Part shown: positions 17,428 through 25,093 of the stretch, one piece after another
How positions within the stretch are numbered: position 1 is the first letter of the stretch
Layout of the letters: every line of letters starts with the position of its first letter
Origin: a bacterium
GTDB taxonomy: Bacteria; Patescibacteriota; Saccharimonadia; Saccharimonadales; Saccharimonadaceae
Length of the DNA stretch: 48,110 bases
Direction of reading: 5' to 3'
Assembly (NCBI GenBank): GCA_030429445.1
Contig: JAUIFG010000007.1
Coordinates: forward strand, 1-48,110
Made by a program: the position numbers and the translations under genes
The notes under the pieces: model-generated
Database searches by the model: none
Told to the model about the DNA's origin: nothing
The model's input: only the letters and a program-made list of their open reading frames with translations

Positions 17428-17889
17428 TTATTTTTTTCGTTTGGCTTTTTGACGTTCTTTTGTAGGTGCAAACACCCAGAACTTCAAACCGACAAATGTC
17501 CAAGAGATAGAAATACCTGCCGATATAAATTGTCCAATATAAGGACTGATGCCAAGTATTTCATCGAGTTGGATGGTGATATTGAAAGTCAGGAGCGCTG
17601 TAATGCTCATAAACACGATAAAACGCCAAATGTTTGTTGTCTTTTTGCGTTGACCGCGTGATTTGCTAAAAACCCACCAGTCGCTGACGATAAAGAATAG
17701 TGTATAAGCCGCGATTGTAGATACGAATAGCGCGGGCATCGTCTGAGCATAAAACACCTTGTCGAGGAGTGCGAATAAGAAGTAAGTCCCCCAGAATGGA
17801 ATATTACCTGCGATTTGTAGCTTGATGAATTCCAAAAAGCCCTGCAGTAGGACCTGTCGTCTTTGAGGCGATGTGTAAAGCGTTACCAT
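17428..17889 (-). CDS. GtrA-like four-helix membrane protein
   Basis: A 153-residue integral membrane protein with about four hydrophobic segments. It has the opening FIKLQIAGNIPFWGTYFLFALLD, a central SDWWVF segment, and the closing WTFVGLKFWVF that recall the GtrA/DPMS-associated family. Those proteins are thought to help move lipid-linked sugars across the membrane. The C terminus is strongly basic (TKERQKAKRKK). No glycosyltransferase partner is adjacent, so the cell-envelope role is inference. It has its own promoter, back to back with that of the ABC transporter. Confidence 0.75.
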   Translation of the reverse strand: MVTLYTSPQRRQVLLQGFLEFIKLQIAGNIPFWGTYFLFALLDKVFYAQTMPALFVSTIAAYTLFFIVSDWWVFSKSRGQRKKTTNIWRFIVFMSITALLTFNITIQLDEILGISPYIGQFISAGISISWTFVGLKFWVFAPTKERQKAKRKK

Positions 17890-17895
17890 AATTTT

Positions 17896-17938
17896 ATTAT
17901 AGCAAGTTTTGGTAATTCAAGAGTACATACGCTATACT
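17896..17938 (+). promoter_or_regulatory. Back-to-back promoters of the GtrA-like gene and ABC transporter
   Basis: On the minus strand TATAAT (ATTATA at 17896-17901) lies 6 nt before the GtrA-like ATG. On the plus strand TTGGTA (17909-17914) and TATACT (17933-17938), 18 bp apart, lie 9 nt before ATG 17948. The two promoters share a 45-bp space, so they may interfere or be co-regulated. Confidence 0.55.
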
Positions 17939-17947
17939 ATAACAAGT

Positions 17948-18706
17948 ATGAAAAATATGGTTGAAGTGCGCAATTTAAAGAAGCGCTATGGTGATAAGTG
18001 GGCTGTAAATGGGGTTAGTTTCGATGTCAAAAAAGGTGAGATATTTGGAATATTAGGTCCAAACGGTGCCGGAAAAACAACGACGCTTGAGATGATGGAG
18101 ACCTTACGCCCAATCGATGGCGGTACGGCGACTATTGACGGTATTGATGTCGCGAAAGACCCACGCAAAATAAAGTACCTCATCGGCGTTCAGCCTCAAA
18201 GCCCATCATTCCAGGATAAAACACGACTAACTGAAGTTGTTAGGATGTTTGCAGCCGCGTATGGCGAGAAGGTAGATCCAATGCAGTTTTTGCGAGATGT
18301 TGACCTGGAAGACAAAGCAAAGAGCTACGTTGAGAATCTCTCCGGTGGACAAAAGCAACGATTGAGTATTACGACCGCACTCGTGCATGGTCCAAAAGTA
18401 TTTTTCCTCGACGAGCCAACAACAGGCCTCGACCCTCAAGCTCGACGACACCTATGGGAGTTAATTGAAAAGGTGCGGGATCAGGGTATTAGTGTCGTGA
18501 TGACGACTCACTACATGGATGAAGCCGAGATGCTTTGTGACCGTATTGCGGTAATGGATAATGGCAAGATTATCGCAATTGATACGCCAAAAAACCTCAT
18601 CAAGAGCTTGCTAAAGCGCGGTTTCAAAAAGGAGCAGCAGGTAGAACAAGCGAACCTTGAAGACGTGTTTATCGATTTAACAGGGAAGGGATTGCGCGAT
18701 GTATAA
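17948..18706 (+). CDS. ABC transporter ATP-binding protein
   Basis: The nucleotide-binding subunit of an ABC-2-type exporter. Walker A GPNGAGKTTT, a Q-loop (GVQPQS), the signature LSGGQKQR, Walker B VFFLDEPTTGLD and the switch His in TTHYMDEAE are all intact, so it should be active. I chose ATG 17948 (252 residues); an in-frame ATG at 17957 is also possible. An upstream start at 17909 would lie inside the promoter. The C terminus (EDVFIDLTGKGLRDV) is typical of DrrA/CcmA-like exporters of drugs or lipids. It overlaps the permease by 8 nt. The cargo is unknown. Confidence 0.94.
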   Translation: MKNMVEVRNLKKRYGDKWAVNGVSFDVKKGEIFGILGPNGAGKTTTLEMMETLRPIDGGTATIDGIDVAKDPRKIKYLIGVQPQSPSFQDKTRLTEVVRMFAAAYGEKVDPMQFLRDVDLEDKAKSYVENLSGGQKQRLSITTALVHGPKVFFLDEPTTGLDPQARRHLWELIEKVRDQGISVVMTTHYMDEAEMLCDRIAVMDNGKIIAIDTPKNLIKSLLKRGFKKEQQVEQANLEDVFIDLTGKGLRDV

Positions 18707-19817
18707 TTTCAAAAAATCTCTCTTTACCATAATGACCTTTGTGCGCATTGACACGAAGCGATATTTTCGTGATCGATTGGCAATATTCTTTACCGTTATT
18801 TTTCCACTAATATTTTTGTTTGTTTTTGGTAGTCTCAATTCCGGTGATAATAATATTTCTTTCAGAGTTGCCTTAGTAAATCAGAGCACCAGTTCATTCT
18901 CAAAGGAATTTGAAAAGAATACAAAGAATAGTGATGTATTCAATGTTAATGATGATGTAAGTACACTTGCTCAGGCAAAAGAACTCATGAGCAAATCGCA
19001 AATTGATGCGACGATTGTGTTGCCTGTTGATTTTGGATCCGTAAAAGAGGGTCAAGCAAAGCCAAGTGGAGAGGCGAAATTGCTATTCACTCAAAATAAT
19101 GAGCAATCGGGCGCAGCGTTAGCGTCTGTACTAGATGCGCAATTTGAAGTGATCAATAATGAGCTCGTTCCTACCAAGCCGCCATTTACCGTTGTGACAG
19201 AACAATTAAAAGAAAAAAGTCTTTCCTCATTTGATTACACGTTTGCGGGTTTGTTGGGTTTTGCGATTATTGGTATGGGTATTTTTGGGCCAGTCAATGT
19301 GTTTCCCGAATTAAAAAAGATGGGAATTTTACGACGTCTCAGTACGACACCGATCACAGTGTGGCAGTATTTTCTTTCAACTATGATTGGCCAACTGATT
19401 GTAGGTGCATTTGCGCTTTCGACGATGTTTTTGGTTGCTATATTTGTATTCGGTCTGACCATTATAGGTAACTGGTTCGAATTAGTAGCACTTCTTGCGT
19501 TAGGCACGATTACGATACTCGGAATTGGCCTAGCTCTTGGTGGCTGGGCGAAGAATGAGCGTCAAGCTGCACCACTGAGTAACATTATTGTTTTTCCAAT
19601 GATGTTCTTGTCAGGAACATTCTTTCCTCGTTTTCTCATGCCAGAATGGCTACAGAATATCTCTGCATTTTTACCACTGACTCCAATTATTGATGGTATT
19701 CGTCTTATTGCAACAGAAGGACGTCACTTGTGGGAGATTGGACCACAACTTGGCTTGATTGTGGTTTGGCTTGTCGTTATATATATTGTCGCTTTTCGTG
19801 TCTTTCGTTGGGAATAA
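18699..19817 (+). CDS. ABC-2 type permease
   Basis: The 372-residue membrane partner of the upstream ATPase. A first membrane helix (about residues 28-46) is followed by a large external domain of some 150 residues, then five helices from about 185 to 368. This is the usual ABC-2 exporter layout with one external loop. The motif FPELKKMGILRRLSTTPI after helix 2 is the conserved cytoplasmic coupling helix. The start overlaps the ATPase gene by 8 nt and is preceded by AGGGAAGGG. Efflux of a drug, lipid or peptide is likely, but the cargo cannot be read. Confidence 0.92.
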   Translation: MYNFKKSLFTIMTFVRIDTKRYFRDRLAIFFTVIFPLIFLFVFGSLNSGDNNISFRVALVNQSTSSFSKEFEKNTKNSDVFNVNDDVSTLAQAKELMSKSQIDATIVLPVDFGSVKEGQAKPSGEAKLLFTQNNEQSGAALASVLDAQFEVINNELVPTKPPFTVVTEQLKEKSLSSFDYTFAGLLGFAIIGMGIFGPVNVFPELKKMGILRRLSTTPITVWQYFLSTMIGQLIVGAFALSTMFLVAIFVFGLTIIGNWFELVALLALGTITILGIGLALGGWAKNERQAAPLSNIIVFPMMFLSGTFFPRFLMPEWLQNISAFLPLTPIIDGIRLIATEGRHLWEIGPQLGLIVVWLVVIYIVAFRVFRWE

Positions 19818-19836
19818 GGTATTTAGTGAAGTTAAA

Positions 19837-19866
19837 TTGGAATGGTCGGTTTATTTCTAGTATAAT
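19837..19866 (+). promoter_or_regulatory. Promoter of the gat operon, leaderless arrangement
   Basis: TTGGAA (19837-19842), 18-bp spacer, TATAAT (19861-19866), then only 6 nt to the gatC ATG. No Shine-Dalgarno is present. It should drive gatC, gatA, the HEPN gene and gatB. Confidence 0.65.
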
Positions 19867-19872
19867 AATCAC

Positions 19873-20166
19873 ATGACCACCACAATCTCTCGTAAAGACG
19901 TGATTCACTTAGCGTCACTATCGAATCTGCAATTATCAGATTCCGAGATCACTTCATTGCAGGGTGACTTGGGCAATATATTAAAATATATTAATCAGTT
20001 GAGCGAGCTCGATACAGAAGGTGTCGAGCCTACGTATCAGGTTACCGACTTGGAAAATGTTGGGCGTAATGATGTTGTTGTTGAACCGCAGGCAGACAGA
20101 GATGCATTATTATCATTAGCTCCTGTGAGAAAAGATGAACAAATAGAAGTTCCAAAGGTTCTATAA
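19873..20166 (+). CDS. gatC: Asp/Glu-tRNA amidotransferase subunit C
   Basis: GatC is the small belt-like subunit that holds GatA and GatB together in the amidotransferase converting Glu-tRNAGln or Asp-tRNAAsn to the amide form. The 97 residues match the family: IHLASLSNLQLSDSEI at the N terminus, LGNILKYINQLSELDTEGVEPTYQV in the middle, and a charged tail. It starts 6 nt after a -10 box and is followed one base later by gatA. Confidence 0.94.
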   Translation: MTTTISRKDVIHLASLSNLQLSDSEITSLQGDLGNILKYINQLSELDTEGVEPTYQVTDLENVGRNDVVVEPQADRDALLSLAPVRKDEQIEVPKVL

Positions 20167-20167
20167 G

Positions 20168-21538
20168 ATGACGAGTATTAGCGATTACATGGGCACCTCT
20201 GCAGTAGTGAACGTCAAACGGGCGATTGAGGCAGCAAAGCAACATGATGAATTCCATGCTTTACTGGCGTTAACCGAAGAACGAGCCTTGGAGCGTGCGA
20301 CAAAAATCGACGAAACAGAGGTCAAGGGGCGCCTGGCGGGCGTACCTTTTATCGCCAAGGATAATTTCTTGGCATTTGGTGCACCAACAACTGCTGCGAG
20401 TCATTTTTTGGAAAAATTTAATGCGCCATTGCAAGCAACGGCGATCGAAAAGCTAGAGGTTGAAGGTGCTATATGTATAGGCAAGGCAAATCTCGATGCT
20501 TTTGCGCATGGGGGGAGTACTGAAAATTCTACATTTGGGCCGACTCTAAATGCCGTAGACAAAGAGCGTGTTGCTGGTGGTTCATCTGGCGGTTCGGCCG
20601 TTGTAACTGCACTTGGTATCGTACCGTTTGCACTTGGTACGGATACGGGGGGGTCTATTCGTCAACCTGCAAGCTTTAATGGCGTCTACGGCATCAAGCC
20701 AACGTATGGAGCTGTTAGTCGATATGGCGTGGTGGCGATGGCGAGCAGTACGGATACGATTGGCTGTTTTGCAACAAATGCCAGCGATGCGGAGTTGGTC
20801 ATGGATGTTATGGCTGGTCGTGATTCGCATGATGCGACAACATTGCCTGACTTTTTTGAGATTGCAGATGTAAAGCCAGGCCAAAAAATCGGCGTTATAA
20901 AAGAGTTTATGACCGACGATGTTGATGCTGACGTTAAAAAGTCAGTCAATAATTATATTGATAAATTAAAATCTACTGGTCATACAGTCGAAGAAGTTAG
21001 TGTACCCCTTCTCAAATATGCGCTTGCAATGTACTACATTATTGTTCCAGCCGAAATAAGTAGTAACTTGGCTCGATATGATGGCGTTCGTTATGGCAAG
21101 CGTGCAGAGGCGGGTAGCCTGTCGGATTTGTATGGCAAATCACGTGATGATGGATTCGTTGATGAAAATAAGCGTCGAATTATGATAGGTAGTTATGTTC
21201 TATCAAGTGGATTTTTCGATGCGTATTATATGCAAGCACAAAAAGCTCGAACCCTACTCATTAATGCATTTAATGAATTGCTGGAAAGTTACGATGTTTT
21301 GATTGGCCCCGTTACTCCAACTCCCGCGTTCAAACTAGGTGAGAAAGCGTCTGATCCGATAAAGATGTATTTAAGTGACATGATGACGGTTGCGGCGAGT
21401 TTAACGGGGATGCCTGCGATAAGTGTTCCATCCGGCAATACTAATAGCGGGTTACCAGTCGGCGTACAGTTGATAGGACAAAGGCGTAGCGATGCACAAT
21501 TGCTTGCCCTTGCGAAAAGCTTAGAGGAGTCGGTGTAA
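20168..21538 (+). CDS. gatA: Asp/Glu-tRNA amidotransferase subunit A
   Basis: GatA is the amidase that releases ammonia from glutamine. The Ser-cis-Ser-Lys triad is visible as the Lys in PFIAKDNFL, the serine-rich GGSSGGSAVV and GTDTGGSIRQPAS, the amidase signature. The remainder follows the family (PTYGAVSRYGVVAMASSTDTIG, YMQAQKARTLL, GMPAISVPSG, GLPVGVQLIG). The length of 456 residues is slightly short compared with ~480 but has no missing block. Its stop overlaps the next start by one base (TAATG). Confidence 0.96.
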   Translation: MTSISDYMGTSAVVNVKRAIEAAKQHDEFHALLALTEERALERATKIDETEVKGRLAGVPFIAKDNFLAFGAPTTAASHFLEKFNAPLQATAIEKLEVEGAICIGKANLDAFAHGGSTENSTFGPTLNAVDKERVAGGSSGGSAVVTALGIVPFALGTDTGGSIRQPASFNGVYGIKPTYGAVSRYGVVAMASSTDTIGCFATNASDAELVMDVMAGRDSHDATTLPDFFEIADVKPGQKIGVIKEFMTDDVDADVKKSVNNYIDKLKSTGHTVEEVSVPLLKYALAMYYIIVPAEISSNLARYDGVRYGKRAEAGSLSDLYGKSRDDGFVDENKRRIMIGSYVLSSGFFDAYYMQAQKARTLLINAFNELLESYDVLIGPVTPTPAFKLGEKASDPIKMYLSDMMTVAASLTGMPAISVPSGNTNSGLPVGVQLIGQRRSDAQLLALAKSLEESV

Positions 21539-21954
21539 TGGATAGCGAGATTATCTTTCTTTTCGCTGCAATTATTATTGCCGGTGCAATGCTATTCGCA
21601 TTTATTTCTTTTGGTAAACATGGGCGCAAGCTGAATGTTGAAAAATATCGTATGCGCTGGCTGGCTGTTGAGCAGTCCCTCGTAAGGGGTAATGAATCTA
21701 GTTATCATTTGGCGGTACTCAATGCGGACAAGCTTGTGGATCAAGCGATGCGTGATTCAGGATACGGGGGTAAAACTATGGGTGATCGCTTGAAATTAGC
21801 AAAGAATATTTTTTCAAATCGTGATTCAATTTGGCAAGCTCATAAATTACGCAATCGAATCGCACACGAACCAGACGTCAAGATTAAGTTTGATGAGGCG
21901 AGGCGTGCATTGGCTGGCTTTAAGCGTGCGTTAAAAGATCTGGGGGCAATATGA
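21538..21954 (+). CDS. Membrane-anchored HEPN-like protein inside the gat operon
   Basis: A 138-residue protein with one N-terminal membrane segment (about residues 5-25) and a basic stop-transfer stretch (GKHGRK). A cytoplasmic helical domain of about 105 residues follows. Near its end is LRNRIAHEPD: R105-N-R-I-A-H110 fits the RNxxxH motif (Rx4-6H) that marks HEPN domains, many of which are RNases. The flanking helices (RWLAVEQSL..., YHLAVLNADKLVDQAMRD..., ARRALAGFKRALKDLG) also suit a HEPN four-helix bundle. It overlaps gatA by 1 nt and gatB by 4 nt, so it is translated with the amidotransferase. RNase activity and any tRNA link are inference; non-catalytic HEPN domains also exist. Confidence 0.72.
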   Translation: MDSEIIFLFAAIIIAGAMLFAFISFGKHGRKLNVEKYRMRWLAVEQSLVRGNESSYHLAVLNADKLVDQAMRDSGYGGKTMGDRLKLAKNIFSNRDSIWQAHKLRNRIAHEPDVKIKFDEARRALAGFKRALKDLGAI

Positions 21955-23381
21955 ATTCTGAATATGAAATGACCATTGGTATAGAGTGCCATGTCCAGCT
22001 TGCAACGGTGACAAAATTATTCAGTCCAGCAGATAACGATGCTCGTGGTAAGGGTCCAAACAGCGTTATCGATCCGATTGACTTTGGTCTTCCTGGTATG
22101 TTGCCAATTTTAAACAATCGTGCCGTCGAACTTGCAGTTATTGCGGGCAGGGCAATGAACGCAAAGATTGCAAATGTTAGCAGATTTGATCGCAAGCATT
22201 ATTTTTACCCCGATTTGCCCAATGGCTACCAGATTACACAGATGTATCATCCGACAATTCTTGCTGGTCTTGTTGAAGCACCGATGGACGATGGTGGTTT
22301 TGTCAAGGTGCGCATACATCATGCACATCTAGAGACGGATGCTGGTAAATTGACGCACTACGGCGACTATAGTCTTGTTGATTTGAATCGAGCAGGTACA
22401 CCACTTATTGAAATTGTTACCGAACCTGATATGCATTCTCCGCAAGAAGCAAAAGCTTTCGCTGCAGAGCTACATAAACTAATGGTATATGCCGGTGTGA
22501 CATTCGGTGATTTGTATCATGGAAACATGCGTTTTGACGTCAATCTTTCGGTTGCTCCTGTTGGTTCGACCGAATTGGGTAAGCGTGCCGAGGTAAAGAA
22601 TCTTAATTCGTTTCGTAGCGTTGAACGTGCGGCTGAGTATGAGTTCAAACGACAAGTTGCATTATTGGAAAAAGGCGAGCGTGTAGTACAAGAAACACGT
22701 GGCTGGGATGATGCCTCGGGTCGGACTAGTAGTCAGCGAAGTAAAGAAGACGCGCAAGACTATCGATATATGCCCGATCCAGATATTCCGCCGATTGTTT
22801 TAACGAATGAGCAAATTGAAAAAATGCAAGAAAACATGCCGCAGTTGCCACCTTTTTATCGCGATAAATGGTCAAATCTCGGACTGGATAAGTCGGTTAT
22901 TGACTCATTGCTGGCCCATCAGAGTTACGCGGTGCTAATATCGACAATTCAAGATAATGCTGGTGATGAAATTGCAAAACGTGTTGCACATTGGTTTGCA
23001 AGTGGGGTTTCGACTGATGAAGAAACTGCCGAAGTGGCAAGCAACTTTGTGCCCGAAGGTTATGTTGAACTGGCAAAAATGGTCGGGGCAAACGAATTAT
23101 CGAGTACTGCAGCAAAAGAAGTGTTCAATGAACTTTTAGTAAGTGACAAATCTCCACGTGATATCGCCGAAGAAAAGAATTTATTGCAAGTGAGTGACGA
23201 GAGTGCAATCTCGGCAATTGTCGACGAAGTTTTGACCGATCCGGCCAGCGCAAAGGCCGTTGAGGATTTCAAGGCGGGGAACGAAAAGGTCATTGGTTTT
23301 TTGGTTGGACAGATCATGAAGAAATCTCAGGGCAAAGCAAATCCAGCTCTAGCGCAAAAACTCATACGCGAAAAGTTATGA
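21951..23381 (+). CDS. gatB: Asp/Glu-tRNA amidotransferase subunit B
   Basis: GatB holds the mischarged tRNA, activates its carboxylate with ATP, and receives ammonia from GatA. Family blocks are intact: TIGIECHVQL, KHYFYPDLPNGYQITQ, HHAHLETDAGK, LVDLNRAGTPLIEIVTEPD, KNLNSFRSVERA and YRYMPDPDIPPI. The C-terminal YqeY-like tail domain (about 330-476) ends IMKKSQGKANPALAQKLI. The 476-residue length is normal. The ATG overlaps the HEPN gene by four bases. It ends in TGA, evidence that TGA is a stop in this genome. Confidence 0.96.
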   Translation: MNSEYEMTIGIECHVQLATVTKLFSPADNDARGKGPNSVIDPIDFGLPGMLPILNNRAVELAVIAGRAMNAKIANVSRFDRKHYFYPDLPNGYQITQMYHPTILAGLVEAPMDDGGFVKVRIHHAHLETDAGKLTHYGDYSLVDLNRAGTPLIEIVTEPDMHSPQEAKAFAAELHKLMVYAGVTFGDLYHGNMRFDVNLSVAPVGSTELGKRAEVKNLNSFRSVERAAEYEFKRQVALLEKGERVVQETRGWDDASGRTSSQRSKEDAQDYRYMPDPDIPPIVLTNEQIEKMQENMPQLPPFYRDKWSNLGLDKSVIDSLLAHQSYAVLISTIQDNAGDEIAKRVAHWFASGVSTDEETAEVASNFVPEGYVELAKMVGANELSSTAAKEVFNELLVSDKSPRDIAEEKNLLQVSDESAISAIVDEVLTDPASAKAVEDFKAGNEKVIGFLVGQIMKKSQGKANPALAQKLIREKL

Positions 23382-23410
23382 TACACTGAAATGAATCCAA
23401 GGGGGAAGTA

Positions 23411-24289
23411 ATGAGAAAACCAACGAAAGCTATTATCGCAGCGGCGGGACTAGGCACGCGGTTTCTACCTCAGACAAAAGCAATGCCAAAGGAAATGTTA
23501 CCGATAATTGATCGGCCAGTTATACAACTAATAGTCGAGGAAGCAGTTGCTGCTGGCGTGACGGATATTGTCATAGTAACGGGCAGTACCAAGCGCGCCA
23601 TAGAAGATCATTTTGATCGGAGCGACCAGTTAGAGAGAGAGCTTCGAGAAAAAGGCAAAGATGAAAAGGCTGATGAAATTGAAGCGATAGCAAATCTTGC
23701 CAATTTTGTTTATGTTCGCCAGAAGGGTTCACCAAAAGGTAATGCTCGACCCGTATTGAACGCACGTCATATCATCAATGATGATGAGCCTTTCTTTGTG
23801 TTCTTTGCTGACGATTTTTTTCGCAGTAAGGTTCCTCGTGCCGTTCAGATGCTCGAAGCGTATGAAAAGACTGGAAAATCCGTCATTACTCTCATTGAAG
23901 TAGAGTCCAAAGATGCCGACAAGTATGGGATGGTAGCAGTTGGTGATCAAATTGATGAGCATACGCATCGTATAACAAAACTCGTTGAAAAACCTGGTCA
24001 GAAAAATACGCCAAGTAACTTTGCATCAGTTGGTGGCTACTTGTTAACTCCCGATATTATGCCAATTATCGAGCAGGAAAAAGTTGATAAAAATGGTGAG
24101 ATCACTCTCGCAGATAGTATCAATGAGCTTGCACAACAAGACGAAGTATACGGACGGTTTGTCGAAGGCGTATGGCACGATACGGGCGACCAGTTTAAAT
24201 ATATTCGTGCGATTGTCGATGTTGCACTCGAGAGTAATGAGTACGGCGATCAATTGGCTAGTTACCTACACACTCGGCTCGACAAATAA
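23411..24289 (+). CDS. galU: UTP-glucose-1-phosphate uridylyltransferase
   Basis: GalU makes UDP-glucose from glucose-1-phosphate and UTP for surface polysaccharides. The nucleotide-binding opening AIIAAAGLGTRFLPQTKAMPKEMLPIIDRPVIQ is classical. Further family segments are EDHFDRSDQLE, FVYVRQKGSPKGNA, FFVFFADDFF and LVEKPGQKNTPSNFASVGGYLLTPDI. The sugar-phosphate site is GVWHDTGDQFKYIRA. At 292 residues it is typical. A strong AAGGGGGAAG precedes the ATG, and a weak TATGAT overlaps the end of gatB. Confidence 0.94.
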   Translation: MRKPTKAIIAAAGLGTRFLPQTKAMPKEMLPIIDRPVIQLIVEEAVAAGVTDIVIVTGSTKRAIEDHFDRSDQLERELREKGKDEKADEIEAIANLANFVYVRQKGSPKGNARPVLNARHIINDDEPFFVFFADDFFRSKVPRAVQMLEAYEKTGKSVITLIEVESKDADKYGMVAVGDQIDEHTHRITKLVEKPGQKNTPSNFASVGGYLLTPDIMPIIEQEKVDKNGEITLADSINELAQQDEVYGRFVEGVWHDTGDQFKYIRAIVDVALESNEYGDQLASYLHTRLDK

Positions 24290-24307
24290 TCGATACGCTT
24301 ATATACT
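24279..24307 (+). promoter_or_regulatory. Promoter of the small envelope-gene trio, leaderless arrangement
   Basis: TCGACA (24279-24284), 17-bp spacer, TATACT (24302-24307), then 6 nt to ATG 24314. It overlaps the last codons of galU. This is one of the best-formed promoters in the window. Confidence 0.65.
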
Positions 24308-24313
24308 GTACCT

Positions 24314-24565
24314 ATGGACTGGGCATATGTATTAGTTATTATTCTGTCAGTGTTTTTAGCATTGTTCTTATTGCTAAGTATTATTTTGGCGATCTTGTTG
24401 ATTCGCGTTACATTACAAATCAAATCTGTTACTGATTCGGCACAACGAACAGCTGGAGTTATCGAGGATATTATCAGGAGCACAAAAAAATTTAGCGGTC
24501 CTGCGTTTTTTATGAAAGCAGTTATGAAACAAGCAAAAAAGTTCAATAAAAGAAAGGATACATGA
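24314..24565 (+). CDS. Small single-pass membrane protein, unknown
   Basis: 83 residues. A long N-terminal hydrophobic helix (about residues 3-30) is followed by an amphipathic segment (QIKSVTDSAQRTAGVIEDIIRS) and a basic tail ending KKFNKRKDT. The layout resembles small bacterial proteins related to DUF948, in which a membrane helix precedes a coiled segment. It is followed one base after its stop by the YtxH-like gene. Its own promoter sits 6 nt upstream. Confidence 0.7.
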   Translation: MDWAYVLVIILSVFLALFLLLSIILAILLIRVTLQIKSVTDSAQRTAGVIEDIIRSTKKFSGPAFFMKAVMKQAKKFNKRKDT

Positions 24566-24566
24566 T

Positions 24567-24773
24567 ATGGGCAAAAAACTTGCAGTAGGGGCATTAGTAG
24601 GTGCTGTCGCCGGACTTGTAGCTGGAGTGTTGACTGCTCCAAAGAGCGGCAAAGAGACGAGACAGAATATCAAGAAAAAAGCCGAAGAGCTAAAAACTAA
24701 GGCTGATAAGGCGTCAGATAAAATTGAAGGCCTAAAGAAAAAAATTGATAAATCCGATGACAAAGAAAAATAA
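24567..24773 (+). CDS. YtxH-like small protein
   Basis: 68 residues. A glycine/alanine-rich membrane helix (AVGALVGAVAGLVAGVLTAPKSGKETR) is followed by a Lys/Glu-rich coiled segment. The LTAPKSGKETR junction is characteristic of YtxH/general-stress-type proteins (DUF883/YtxH relatives), which associate with the membrane under stress in Firmicutes. It lies between two other small membrane proteins and overlaps the next by 17 nt. The role here is unknown. Confidence 0.8.
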   Translation: MGKKLAVGALVGAVAGLVAGVLTAPKSGKETRQNIKKKAEELKTKADKASDKIEGLKKKIDKSDDKEK

Positions 24774-25035
24774 ATCTACAAGTGAATCCTTTGCTCACGA
24801 CCAGCGTATTAGCGCTCGCCGAACACTACTAGAAGAATTGTTTAACGATATATATGACGATCGAACCAAAATTTATCGTATGAATTTTTTGCGTGGTATT
24901 TTTTTTGGTGTCGGTAGTGTCATGGGGGCAACAATTGTTGTTGCACTTTTGGTATGGACGCTGAGTCTCTTTACTGATTTGCCGGGTATTGGTCAGGCTG
25001 CCCAAGAAGCGCAGACTCAGCTAAAGTCGAAATAA
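24757..25035 (+). CDS. Small membrane protein, DUF5665-like
   Basis: About 92 residues from ATG 24757; a TTG at 24745 would add four residues. The N-terminal half is charged (RISARRTLLEELFNDIYDDRTKIYRMN). It is followed by a glycine-containing membrane helix, NFLRGIFFGVGSVMGATIVVALLVW. This arrangement recalls DUF5665 proteins, from memory. It overlaps the YtxH-like gene by 17 nt, and the three small genes look like one envelope-associated unit with unknown function. Confidence 0.7.
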   Translation: MTKKNKSTSESFAHDQRISARRTLLEELFNDIYDDRTKIYRMNFLRGIFFGVGSVMGATIVVALLVWTLSLFTDLPGIGQAAQEAQTQLKSK

Positions 25036-25072
25036 TCAATGTTTGATAGCGCGAACTCAATGCGCGCGTAAC

Positions 25073-25081
25073 TGTTATAAT
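25073..25081 (+). promoter_or_regulatory. Extended -10 promoter of dnaE
   Basis: TGTTATAAT (TGn plus a consensus -10 box) ends 12 nt before ATG 25094. No good -35 is visible, as expected for an extended -10 promoter. Confidence 0.5.
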
Positions 25082-25093
25082 AAGATAATAGTT

